Shown here: positions 53,571 to 63,960 of the stretch, in pieces | How positions within the stretch are numbered: position 1 is the first letter of the stretch | Layout: each line of letters opens with the position of its first letter | DNA from: Basidiobolus meristosporus CBS 931.73 | Taxonomy: Eukaryota > Basidiobolomycota > Basidiobolomycetes > Basidiobolales > Basidiobolaceae | Direction: 5' to 3' | Length of the DNA: 64,000 bases | NCBI GenBank assembly: GCA_002104905.1 | Contig: MCFE01000199.1 | Coordinates: 1 to 64,000 of the forward strand | Position numbers and translations under genes: made by a program | Notes under the pieces: model-generated | What the model was told of the DNA's origin: nothing | Database searches by the model: none | The model's input: only the letters and a program-made list of their open reading frames with translations

Positions 53571-53938
53571 TGTTGAAATATTGAACTATTTGGCATCATT
53601 CAGCAGCTAAAAATTTACTGAACAATTCTGGACTAGTCTTGGTCAATGTGGGACATATTTACAGCTCTAACTTTGCCACTCTCTTCAGATCTATGATCTT
53701 ATGATTATTTCCCTATAGTAAGGATCAAATAAGCACTATTACTAACATTATGTGCTAACCCTGAAACTGTTACAGAATGCTTCTGAATATTGAGAAACCC
53801 TCCTTACTTAGTTTTACAGCTGTAATACTTCTACAAAGGTACATATACTGAGCTTCTTTATTAATAAACAACAGTTCAGCTATTATCACTATTTCCTGCT
53901 AGGTTCCTTATATCCAAATTACTACTTATATTGCAACA
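53571..53938 (+). repeat. Copia-B 5' LTR
   Basis: 368 bp, TGTTGAAATATT to TATTGCAACA. Similar to the decayed copies at 53093-53364 and 59955-60353. Confidence 0.9.
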
Positions 53939-53950
53939 GGTTATGAGCCC
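53939..53950 (+). promoter_or_regulatory. Copia-B primer-binding site (initiator tRNA-Met half)
   Basis: GGTTATGAGCCC, identical to the Copia-A site. Here the ATG inside it opens only MSPNCINLF before a stop. Confidence 0.8.
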
Positions 53951-54063
53951 CAATTGCATTAATCTATTCTAAAGAGGACTTCTACCAGCAAACAAAACAA
54001 TACAAACATCTCCCTTGGAAGAAGAAATTTGGTGGGAAGAACTACAGACTTTGGAGAATCAAG

Positions 54064-54255
54064 GTGCTGATCCACCTTGAGGAAAGGAAGCTTTTGAATA
54101 TAGTAACAGGAAAGGAAGTTGAGCCCAAAGGAACAGCAGAAGAAGTGAAGAAGTTTCAAGCAATGGGGAGAAAGGCCTTTAATGCCATATGTATCAATGT
54201 GCAAGATACCTTCATTGGACAAATCCATTCCTCAGATGCTGCCAAAGCAGCATGA
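54064..54255 (+). pseudogene. Copia-B gag N-terminal piece
   Basis: Reads as UBN2-type gag (KVLIHLEERKLLNIVTGKEVEPK, then AFNAICINVQDTFIGQI), corresponding to the MKMLLQERGLWDIVMGEE region of Copia-A. A TGA and a frame change separate it from 54327-55607. Confidence 0.75.
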
Positions 54256-54326
54256 GATTCCTTAGAGAAGATCTTTAGAGCAAAGTCAGTATCAAGCAAG
54301 CTTTATGTAAACAAAATTTCTTCAAC

Positions 54327-55607
54327 ATGAGGAAGGAGCCAGATGATTACATGCTAAAACTCATTGCCAGAATGGAGACACTTGCAGAAGAACTTTACAG
54401 TATAAATGCTGGTATAGATGATGAAGAAAAGATATTCTGTCTGCTTTGCAGCCAACCAGACAAGTATGAGCCACTCATACTTTGTTTTGAAAGCAGAGAA
54501 GACGATTTGACTCTACACTATGTCAAAGGAAGACTTCTCCATAAAGAACTCAGATGTATTGATCAAGCAGCAAAAATTGGAGATAATGCTTTATTCAGTT
54601 CAGAAAGGCACTCAGAAAAGAAGGGAGAGCAACAAGACCAAAGAAAGCCTGGTTGCTGCAACTACTGTAAGAAGCCAGGACACTGGGCAAGAGAATGCAA
54701 GTTTTGGGCTGAATCTGTTGCTACTGCAGTATTGATCAAGAATAGCTGCCCAACAACAGCACTACATTATTCTAAACCCTTTGAAGCATATGCAGGCAAA
54801 AAACCACATTTTCAGCACCTCAAGATCGTTGGCAGTGATGTTTTTTATCACATCCCTGGCAAAAAACTCTCAAAGTTGGAACCAAAGAGTAGGAAAGGGA
54901 TCTTTCTTGGGTATTGTGATGATACTAAAGGGTACAGAGTGTATGATGGCAAAATTCAGAAACTGATCAAGAGCAGGGATGCTGTATTTGAGGAGAATTC
55001 AGATCACAAAGCCACTGAAATTATTGGCCAGCTAAATGATCATGCTATCAAAACTAATGAAGAAGATACATACCTAATTCAGCCAGATACAGATGATAAT
55101 TCTACCAATTCCAGATCAGAGCAGATTATCCCAGTTAGAAGATCTACCAGAATAAGAAATGTGCCTGGATCCTGGTGGCAGACATCCAATGATCATGAAG
55201 AAGCTTATTTTGCCTTATGTGCCAAACCTCAGAGTCTGGAACAGGCAATGCAAAGTCCAGATACTACTATGTGGCAACAAGCCATGCAGAAGGAGTACCA
55301 ATCACAGATCAAGGCAAAAACATGGGAACTGGTAGATTTACCAAATGGGAGAAAGCCAATAGGATGTAGATGGGTCTACAAGATCAAGATAACCTCAAAT
55401 GGTGTTGTCAATAAGTGTAAGGCTAGATTGGTAGCTAAAGGCTATTCCCAGATGCAGCAACTAGACTTTAAGGAAACATTTGCTCTGGTTGCCAAGTTTA
55501 ACTCCATTAGGACAGTTCTAACCCTGGTAGCTGTACACAGCTTAGATCTACACCAAATGGACATCAAAACAGCCTTTCTAAATGGGCATTTGCAAGAAAC
55601 CATATAA
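54327..55607 (+). pseudogene. Copia-B fused Gag, integrase tail and RT start, one open frame
   Basis: 426 codons without a stop. Residues 1-105 are gag; the CCHC knuckle CNYCKKPGHWAREC is at about 111-124. It is followed, with no gap, by FWAESVATAVLIKN, the integrase end just past the catalytic Glu, then the integrase C-terminal part (KLEPKSRKGIFLGYCDDTKGYRVYD) and RT from GCRWVYKIKITSNG to MDIKTAFLNGHL. So protease and the integrase core were removed by a deletion that kept the frame. It ends at a TAA in the RT (55605). Not a functional enzyme. Confidence 0.85.
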
Positions 55608-56415
55608 ATGAAGCAACCAGAAGGCTTTACCAATCCAAAAGAACTCCATGAGGTGTAAAAACTTAGCAAACTGTTGTATGGGCTTAAGTAGACACCTAAA
55701 GCATGGTATAACAAGATTGACACATATCTAGAGGAGATTGGGTTCTTTCACAGCACTGCAGATCACAGTATACATGTGAAACAGCTCAAAAAGGGTGTGA
55801 TCATCCTAGTTCTCTATGTGGATGACCCAATTATAGCTACAAGTGATCAAGAGGCACTTAAACAGACGATATCAGATCTCTTTGGCAAGTTTGAGATGAA
55901 AGATCTTGGAAAATTGAGCTATTTTCTTGGAATTGAGGTCAAACTTGACATACCTACTCAGAAAATTGTGCTGAATCAGTCTAAGTACATCAGGGACACT
56001 CTTGGACGCTTCAAAATGAAGAACTGCACACCCACAACTACCCCTATGGACAATAACCTGAAATCACGCAAATCTCAGCCAGTTATGGATGAAAATAGCT
56101 CAAATATTGACCAAAGCTTTCCCTATCAATCAATGATTGGTAGCCTAATGTACTTCATGGTGTCTACACATTCAGATATTGCAGTGGCAGCTGGAATAGT
56201 CAGTCAATTCATGCAGAATTATGGATGAGATTAAATTGCAGCAGTTGAGCGGATTTTCAGATTTCTACAAGGTACCATAAATATGGTACTGGAATACTCT
56301 GAAGCTAATAATAGGAAAAAATTTGATGGTTATAGTGATTAAGATTGGGGTAGGGATCTGATTGACATATGCTCTACCACAGGATAAATATTTCTATATG
56401 CTGGTTGAGGGGGAG
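55608..56415 (+). pseudogene. Copia-B RT remainder and truncated RNase H
   Basis: The RT continues after the stop (MKQPEGFTNPKELHEV, LYGLK), then an open stretch 55776-56228 holds VLYVDDPIIATSD (intact DD pair), SYFLGIEVKLD and SMIGSLMYFMVSTHSDIA. RNase H follows with stops (GYSD-DWGRDLID, STTG-IFLYAG) and is cut about 110 residues early, directly at the purine tract. Confidence 0.85.
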
Positions 56416-56784
56416 ACTTCAAATATTGGACTATTTGGTATCCTTCAGCAGCTAAAAATTTACTTAACAATTCTGGACTAGTCTTGGTAACTGTGCAACT
56501 AGTTTACAGCTCTAACTTTGCCACTCTCTTCAGATCTATGATCTTATGATTATTTCCCTATAGCCAGGATCAAATTAGCACTATTACTAAACATTATGTA
56601 CTAACCCTGAAACTGTTACAGAATGCTCCTGAATACTGAGAAGCCCTCTGTACTTAGTGTTACAGCTGTATTACATCTACAAAGGTATAAGTACTGAGCT
56701 TCTTTATTAATGAACTATAGTTCAACTATTATCACCATTTCTTGATAAGTTCCTTATATCCAAGTCACTTCTTAAATTGCAACA
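56416..56784 (+). repeat. Copia-B 3' LTR
   Basis: 369 bp; its first bases are changed (ACTTCAAATATT for TGTTGAAATATT), the rest matches the 5' LTR with scattered differences, so this insertion is older than Copia-A at 7330. Confidence 0.88.
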
Positions 56785-56831
56785 GTTTCTTCTTTCTACA
56801 GTGGTGAGGTTCTTGTCATTGCTGCTACCAA

Positions 56832-57195
56832 TGTTACAAGTCTTGATACAAGAGTTGTAGAGGAATAGGGGGTTAGTTAGTATTATTTTCACTAAAATCT
56901 GAACTGACTGTTATTGAAGTTTCAGCAGCTCCCTATATACATGTTGCCAGATCAATTGCTGACCAATTATATTTCTTTATGTAGGTGCGGCTGATGACTC
57001 AATTGATTGCATCATTGTTTCCCAATCATATCGTACTTTATATACCACTTCTGTCTGACAAGAATCTGCAAATTCATCTGCTGACTAATACCACTGTTTA
57101 CTAGATAATACCAGTATACTGATAAGTTAAACTTAGAGCCCATAAACTTGGCAAAAACTTATTGAACTTTAATATTCATGAGGTGGATTGAAACA
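56832..57195 (-). repeat. 5' LTR of the reverse Gypsy-A
   Basis: About 364 bp in reverse orientation, TGTTACAAGTC on the left and TTGAAACA on the right, with the PBS TTGCTGCTACCAA just left of it. Confidence 0.78.
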
Positions 57196-57479
57196 CTTTT
57201 GCATGTGGGTTGCTGCTGGGTCAATCCTCCACCTTAAAGTATCTAAGAGTGTCCCTAAGGTGCTTGAGCTGATTGAGCACGGTTTTCTGTGTACACATGA
57301 AAGATTTGATTTAAAGTCCAAGAATAAGCTGAATATTGCAGGATCACTCAGCTTAGACTTGCAAAAATGGTCTAATTTTGTTGGTGAAGGCTTCATCTGA
57401 CCACTTGTAGCTATTATCAAGTTGGCAATATAGGGTATTTGGGCAGACACAATCTTTTTAGCTATTTCATATATTGACT

Positions 57480-59954
57480 ATGTTCTGCTATGCTACAAAT
57501 GAGCCAAATCTCCTCTAGATATGTGTCAATCTTGTTAACTATGCCCATAGTGCCTGCTTAAGCCTATACAGCTGCATTCAGAGTCTGCAAGCCTTATAAG
57601 GATATTATGCATTGGAAGAACCTAATGGTTGAGTCATAACAGTACCGTTTCCAGATGCCTAGTGAGAGTGGTTGCTTTGTTGTACCTTTAGTGCTATTTC
57701 ATATTGCATACTGCTGCCAGGGCTAGAGCTATCCTAAGGGAGTTCAATTTGCCTACTTGTACAAATGCTTCCTTAAGGTCTATTCCTAGTATCAGGGATT
57801 ATGCTTTAACTACCAATCTAGCTTTATACCTACCAATGGCATAATTAAGGGAATCTTGATCTTGTAGGCCTCTATACATATTATTGGCTTTCTCCCATTT
57901 GATAGATCTACCAATTGCCAGGTTTCTGCCATGTGTAGTAATTGGTACTCCTCCTCCATGGCATACTAGGACAAAGTTACCTCTGGACATTGCATTGTGT
58001 GAAGCTGATTTTGAGCTTTGGCTCCAAAGGCAAAGTGAGCTGCCTTATTGTTAATGGCTGATTGCTACCAAGATTTGTGGGCATTTCTTATTCTGGTGGA
58101 TCTTTTGACTGGAATAATCTGTCCTGATGTGAAACTGGCAGAATTTTTTTTTTATCTGGGGGCATTAGGTATGTATCTTCTTCATTAGCGGTACTTACAT
58201 CATGAGGCAGTGGTTCAATGATTTCAATGGCCTTCTGGTTTGAATCTTCCTCACATATAATGTACCTGCTCTTGATCAGCTTTTGACCTCTATCATCATA
58301 CACTCTAAGCACTTCTGTATATGTATGTATGCAATAAAGGGCCCCTTTGTATTCCCTGGTTTCAGCTTTGAGCATTTCTGGTCAAGGATATGATACAAAG
58401 CATCACCTCCAAAGGTTTTGTGAGGCTGGAGGCCTGCCTTTTTGCCTATATAGGTTACAAATGTTGTAGAAATGCCTGTTGCTGCGGATGGGCAATTGGT
58501 TAGAGTGTTTACTGTGGTAGCAACATATTCAGCCCTAAAATTATTGCCTTGCTTACTTGCTATGTGAACATCCACTGCGGACAGTCAATATGTGCGGAAA
58601 TGAGTAATGGGGACTAAAGCAAGTAAATTTGTCCTGACTGACTCATCTTTGGCTACCCAGGGTGTACTTGCCTCCATGCCATATCTCCTAGTTGGTTCCA
58701 TCCGTTTAAGCAATGTTAACATACTCCAGTCCAAGGATCTTGTATTGTAACTTGTATATTTGTAGTCTATGATTTCAGAAGCCAATTTTTGCCCACTTTC
58801 ACTCAAGATCAAGCAGCTGAGCATTGTAGAAATATATTGCAGTCACTGAGTAGTTGCTCTACTCACTAAGGGTAGGTTTTTGGCTATTCTTGGCACACAG
58901 AGTATATCAGTCAGTTATGCTGTATCTGCCCCCAAGTTATCACTCATATTTAACTGAATAGATATACTGGTAGTAGCTTCCAACTCAGAGCTCACTTACA
59001 AATATACCTCTGTTAAGGCTGTAGTTTTTAAGCTGCAGAACCACTTCTTAGCACCACAAATATGCTGCAATGCTCCAGGGTCATGACCAATAATTGCTGC
59101 AATGGCATATACCCTGTTTTACTGCTACCAGCTGCTGTTAATCTATAGATGTATGGTTTGCCTGCGCTGGTTCATAATTTTTGTCTGCTTGTTTATGTTG
59201 GCATTCTCTTACCTGCTGCCCTGGCTTCTAACAGTAGTTATAGAAACCAATTTTCTTTGGTTCTGTTGCTTTCCCTTCTTTTCTGTGTGCCTTTCTGGCC
59301 TGGATAAAGTATTGACATCTAAATTACTCTGCTTGGTAACTACCTCTGAGTTCTTTGTAACAAGTCTTCCTTTGACATAGTCAGGAGTCAACTAGTCACC
59401 TCTATTTTGGAATAAAATCTGAGTGGCTCATAGTTGTGGGTAGCTGAAATATATAAGAAATATCCTTTCTTCAACATCTAGACCAGCATAGTTATTATGA
59501 AGTTCTTTGACAAGTGACTCCATTCTGGTAATTAGATGTAGCAAGTTATTCTCTGACTTCTTTTGCTTGTCAAAAAATATCTGTTTAAAAAAAGCTTGCT
59601 TGATACTGGCATTGCCCCATATGTCTGCTCTAAGGATTCCAATGCTGTGTTAGTAGTATTTGAAGCATGAGTTTGACCAATTAGGGAATCTTGCACATTG
59701 ATACATGTGGCATTGAAGGCTTTCTCTCCTTCTCTTTAATGTTACAGACTTTTCTGCAGGTTTTTGCGCTTGACTTCCCTTTCTGCTACTATATTTTAAA
59801 GCTTTCTATGCTCAAGGTGAATCAGCATCCTGATTCCACAAAGTCTGTAGTGTGTCCTTTCAAGCTTCTCCTTTACAGGGAAGATGCCCCTGTTGCTCTG
59901 ATTATGCATAGAAGTCATATCTGTAATACATTAATGCAATAAAGGCTCATAACC
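57480..59954 (-). pseudogene. Reverse Copia-B relic, gag to RT
   Basis: On the minus strand gag begins near 59940 and continues through 59690 (degenerate); the CCHC region is near 59210 (SITTVRSQGSR corresponds to the shifted knuckle); integrase 58824-58276 (ESGQKLASEII-DYKYT, ATTVNTLTNCPSAAT); integrase tail 58375-58088 (LRVYDDRGQKLIKSRYI); RT 57990-57480 (IGRYKARLVVKA). Unlike the copy at 53571 it keeps the integrase core region, so it shows what the family looked like before deletion. All frames broken. Confidence 0.75.
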
Positions 59955-60353
59955 TGTTGCAACTTAAGAACTGTTTTGGATTGCCAGAACTTAACAAATA
60001 ACAGTAATAGTAGTTGTACAGATGCTTATTCATCAAAAAGCTCAGTATTTGTACCTTTGCAGAGATAATACTTTTATGACACTGAGTTAGGACAGCCTCT
60101 GATTATTCAGGAGCATTCTGTGTGAGCTTCAGGGCTGATAAATGATGTTTGATAAATGGTCTAACTTGATCTTAGCTATAGGGAGATAATAGACTTGTCC
60201 CATTGAATAGTACTACATAGAGCCAGCCTGCTTATTGTGACTGAGCAAACCAGCACTCTATGGTACTATCTGGCACTTTAACTTCTACCATTATGCCAGT
60301 TATAGGAGACAATTACTGGCATTCATACTAATTCTTACTTACGTTGCTCTCAA
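59955..60353 (-). repeat. Copia-B 5' LTR of the reverse relic, carrying inverted-repeat debris
   Basis: Starts TGTTGCAACTTAAG right of the primer site (GGCTCATAACC at 59944-59954), and the AATAATAC, GAATTATTCAGGAGCAT and CAGGGCTGATA segments follow the Copia-B LTR. At 60200-60290 it contains AGACTTGTCCCATTGAATAG and, further right, TATGGTACTATCTGGCAC, both shared with the hairpin element at 61482-62211, so an inverted-repeat element probably landed here. Right end approximate. Confidence 0.6.
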
Positions 60354-60930
60354 CAGCACTATTCCTGCTTTATTTACTTTTCATAATGAGCCACACAATT
60401 TTCTCCTGGTGGATATCCTCCTGTATATATATACAGTGCATTATAAGGTATCTTACCCAATCCACCTCTCAATCTGATTTCTTCTCTATATCACTTTCCT
60501 CTGATTTACCTGCAAATAAGCTGAATATCTTTAGATATCCAAATATATGCTTGATTTGCACTGTGTAATGATTTTATATCTCATTGCAAGGCTTCTGCTT
60601 CCTGCCAAGCACTCCATCCCTTGTCTTCCCATGAGCTGTAATACATCCTGATTGCTGCCAATCCTCTCCTATGCAGACTAAGTCTGCCGTATATATTTCC
60701 CTCTACTGAATTCAGGACAATTCACTACCTGGAGCACTTGGTCATTCCTACCTCCAGCAAATAGCCAATCAAATCAGAGAATGTGACCCTCAGTGTCAGA
60801 CAGTGCTTGAAACTTCACATAGTGTGCATTGTATTTGCCAGAACAAAACTGCCTCTGCCCTTTGAAAGGTCTTCAAATCCTAACCATAAAAGTATCCAGA
60901 ATATTCCTGATTTGGAACCTGTTGCTGTGT
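60354..60930. other. Unassigned AT-rich sequence
   Basis: Only short frames. No LTR, domain or inverted repeat recognised. Confidence 0.4.
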
Positions 60931-60937
60931 ATTTTTC

Positions 60938-61164
60938 ATAAGGAATAGATATATCAAATAGGATCTAACTGGGCAATGATGATGCAACCAAATGAGTCAT
61001 CAGCCAAAACCTACATTAGGAAATACCGTCAGTCAGCAATTGATCTGGCAAAATGTATATAAGGAGCTGCTAGAACTTCAGTAAAAATCAAGTCAAGTTC
61101 CAGTGAACTCAATACCTGCTAAACTCCCTACTCCTCTACAACTTATAGATCAAGACTTGTAATA
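60938..61164 (+). repeat. Gypsy-A LTR, 3' part
   Basis: Matches the last 230 bp of the LTR at 46869-47236 (GATGATGCAA-CAAATGAGTCATCAG, then CAATTGATCTGGCAAAATGTATA). The primer site TTGGCAGCAGCAAT follows at once. Confidence 0.8.
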
Positions 61165-61219
61165 TTGGCAGCAGCAATAGCCAGAAACCCCCCCCCCTGA
61201 AGAAAGAAGGAGTTTCCCT

Positions 61220-62400
61220 CAAGATGTCAGCAAATCAAGAATCACAGAATGTTATGCAGCAAATCTGGGCCCAACAGCAACAGTAAGTTCAGGTCCTCAG
61301 CCAGCAGCAACAAGGAATGAGTACCATGCCCCAGAAGCAGCAAAGCCCCGTAAAGAGCAGCTTTAATATGAAGGTCAACTGGCGCCATGGCAAAGTCAAT
61401 GAAGACCTGGGAGCTTGGCTCTTTCAGATTAAAGAATCTTTTAAGGCCAAGGAATTGCCCCAGAAAGTAAGTTATATTAGACTTGTTCCGTTGGATAGTG
61501 CCACATTGAGCCATGAGTGCCAAATAGTGCCATAGTGTGCCTGAGAGTCATAGCAGACCTAAACTTGGCCACAGAGTGTGGCATAGAGTTCTTCATATTC
61601 ATGCAAAGCGGCTCCTGTGTTTCACCTAAGGTGCAGGAGAAAATCAATTTTTTAACCTTTTTTTTGGGATCAAAATTGTGCATGACATAAAAGAGCACAG
61701 AGAAACTGAAGATATGCATCTTGAACACAGTACCCATGGCACTGTAAATCTAGCCCCACAGGCTTGTAGCATGTCACAAAAATGCATGGCACTATCTTGG
61801 TCCACTGGTACTATCTGGCACTATAAGTGCTTTGTATAGGTTCTACTTTAGGGCTAATATTTAAATATAGTGCCAGATAGTACCAGTGGACCAAGATGGT
61901 GCAATGCATTTTTGTGACATGCTACAAGCCTGTGGGGCTAAACTTAGAGTGCCATGGGTATTGTGTACCAGATGCATATGTTCAGTCTGTCTGTGCTCTT
62001 TTATGTCCTGCACAATTTTTATCCCAAAAAAAAGGTTCAAAAATTGATTTTCTCCCGCACAGTAGGAGAAACATAGGAGCTGCTTTGCATGAATATGCAG
62101 AACTATATGCCACACTCTGTGGCCAGGTTTAGGTCTGCTATGACTCTCAGGCCCACTATGGCACTATTTGGCACTCATGGCTCAATGTGGCACTATCCAA
62201 CGGAACAAGTCTATTATGCAGCCTCTGACCTTGCAGAAGCTGCTTTACAGTAATATCATAACAAGATCAGGTCAGTCACTATTGGATGCTCTACTAACTC
62301 AACCTGGGATGAGTTGGTGTTGGAAACTCCAGATGCCTTTAAACCTCCCCACCAGCAGGAAGCCAAAGACACTCAGACAGAGAGGACTGGTTCAATGATA
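61220..62400 (+). pseudogene. Gypsy-A gag fragment, interrupted by the hairpin element
   Basis: 61224-61476 matches the leader and gag of 47297-47550 (NMKVNWRHGKVNEDLGAWLFQIKESFKAK corresponds to AKVKQCYGRVNENQGNWLLQIEEVFKAK). The sequence breaks at the hairpin and resumes at 62212 as TATTATGCAGCCTCTGACC, matching 47548 onward to about 62395. Two pieces with shifts; not functional. Confidence 0.85.
61482..62211. mobile_element. 730-bp foldback element with near-perfect inverted arms
   Basis: Left arm 61482-61825 and right arm 61866-62211 are inverted copies of each other along about 345 bp with few mismatches; the loop 61826-61865 is 40 bp. Ends are GACTTGTTCCGTTGGATAG and its complement. 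TATTA flanks both sides (61477-61481, 62212-62216) and removing one copy restores the Gypsy-A gag sequence. The arms contain repeated TAGTGCCA units, a poly-T/poly-A stretch and no reading frame of note. It shares ends with 51030-51238. A transcript crossing it would form a long hairpin. It has no transposase, so it must be moved in trans or be an unusual repeat. Confidence 0.9.
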
Positions 62401-62623
62401 AATCTATTAGTATAGATTTATTATGAAAGATTATTTCGATGATCTAGTCAAAAAACCATTGCAGAATACAAGTCCTGTGACTGAGAGGTAATGATCATGT
62501 TGGGACACTGTACAGAGACTGTTAGAAATATTTGCACCCTTGATTTCACATAAGTCCTACCCCACACTCAACAGGTAACTTCATCAAAATCTGCCACTCA
62601 ATAGGTAATTCTACTGTAATGCT

Positions 62624-63960
62624 CTATTTCTGTGACTCTGGTGGGAGCCCAATGGCTTTATACCACTGTTCACTTGCTGGTTCCCACATGTCCTGGTCAT
62701 TACCTGGCACTGCAAGGTCTAGCACCTCATCTGCCAGTCTTTGCAATAAATCCTTACAATATTCAAGTGTGTTTTCTTGAGCACCACTCTTGAAGAGGTG
62801 CTGCAGCCTCTTGGTCTGCCTATTAATATTCCAAAATGCCACTAAAGGCATTGTGGTAGTCTTTCAAGTTCTTGACATTGTAGCCTTGCCTGTCAGTGGG
62901 ATCTTTACTCTGTCCACAATGGAGGACATGGAGGCTGTAGTAGACAAATTACCTTTCTCTGCAAGCTCATATACTTTGCTGCAGTGTAGCTCAACTGCCT
63001 GTGCTTCCAACTCTAATGAAAACATCTGTATTCTTATTAGTAACATTTCTTGCTATGATGAGATTCAGTGTGTTCTGGGCTTACAGCATGAATTGGCAAG
63101 AACTGCAGTTTCTTTTGCATGCCTCCATGTCTCAGGCATGGGTAGACATTTTTTCCTCTACCTTTTCCTCTATCACCGCCAGGTCTTTCACTGCTACTCT
63201 GTCTGAGCTTTTCTTGTAATGAACTATGTTTTCTCCTTGAAATATTTTGCTCTGACTCATCTATTTTGGCCTGCTTGTCCCTTGCTGGAACTCTTCAGGT
63301 ATCCTGATGTTTCTTGACCACTTGTTTTGAGCTTTCAGCTGTAGTTATTATGGGCTCCTGAGAAAGCCAATGATTTTTATCACCACCAGGTCCTTCATTA
63401 CTACTGTGACTGAGTGCTTCTTGAGTGGTGCTACACTTTATCCTTGATAATGTTGTGCTGGTGCAACTCTGTTGGCCTAACTCTCCCTTGTTGGCACTCT
63501 TTTGGTTACCTGATGCCTCTTTTACACTTGTTTGGAGCTTTTGGCCCTGCTTATAACAGGCTCTTGAGGAAGCTGTTGGCTTTTAGCCATTGCTCTAGAT
63601 GTATTATCTGCTCATCCTGTTTCTGTACTATTTCCCAGCTTCTCTTGTTATTGCTTCTATCCTGTCAGCCACTGCACCAAATTGCTTCTTTAATGCTTTA
63701 GTATGAGCAGACAAAATACTTGCTAATATGTGTGGTGGCAATGTAATGACAGCCACTTACAAGTCTTTGACTGAAGGATACGTGTTTGATACAATCTCAT
63801 CTACCTGAGTGTAATGGTTAGCCTGTAGTTCTGCAGAGGTTCTTAATTGCCTACTTGAATGAGAGCCTGAGGAGTCCACATTACTACCTTTGGTGGACTC
63901 ACAGTCAACATTGCCTTTTTTGGATGTAGCCCTGCTTGTTGCACTGAATGTCAAAGCAAA
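62624..63960 (-). pseudogene. Broken gag-like or ORF1-like coding relic of an unrecognised element
   Basis: The minus strand reads coding-like protein in pieces: 63954-63757 (Ser/Thr-rich, LRTSAELQANHYTQVDEIV), a Gln/Lys/Ser-rich middle with stops, 63046-62864 (charged helix, LELEAQAVELHCSKVYELAEKG) and 62851-62624 (coiled-coil-like, YCKDLLQRLADEVLDLAVPGNDQDMWEPASEQWYKAIGLP). This pattern suits a gag or LINE ORF1, but I see no zinc knuckle or RT in the window. It may continue past the right edge. Confidence 0.4.

Larger units (their letters stand above)
53571..56784 (+). mobile_element. Copia-B element, internally deleted, with target duplication
   Basis: 3214 bp. LTRs 53571-53938 and 56416-56784 (368 and 369 bp), perfect 5-bp duplication GTTTC at 53566-53570 and 56785-56789. 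PBS GGTTATGAGCCC directly after the 5' LTR, as in Copia-A although the LTRs are unrelated. Gag, then the integrase C-terminal part, RT and a shortened RNase H; protease and the integrase core are gone. A purine tract (TTGAGGGGGAGA) precedes the 3' LTR. Inserted in the leader of the reverse Gypsy-A. Confidence 0.92.
45349..57195 (-). mobile_element. Reverse Gypsy-A element, split by at least four later insertions
   Basis: On the minus strand: 5' LTR 57195-56832, PBS, leader; gag from about 53560 to 52600; CCHC region near 52500; protease-like 52401-51934; RT 51605-51240 ([18 protein letters not shown], then YLDNILLY at the YLDD position); RT end and RNase H 51020-50594 and 46859-46662; integrase 46656-45880 (zinc-binding H-x-H-C-C with CGHLGIEVGY and CPNCKINQ, then PFERWGIDFIG); 3' LTR 45348-44982. 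The host frame is interrupted at 46869-50593, 51030-51238, 53093-53364 and 53571-56784, each time resuming on the far side at the matching codon. Many stops; not active. Confidence 0.85.
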
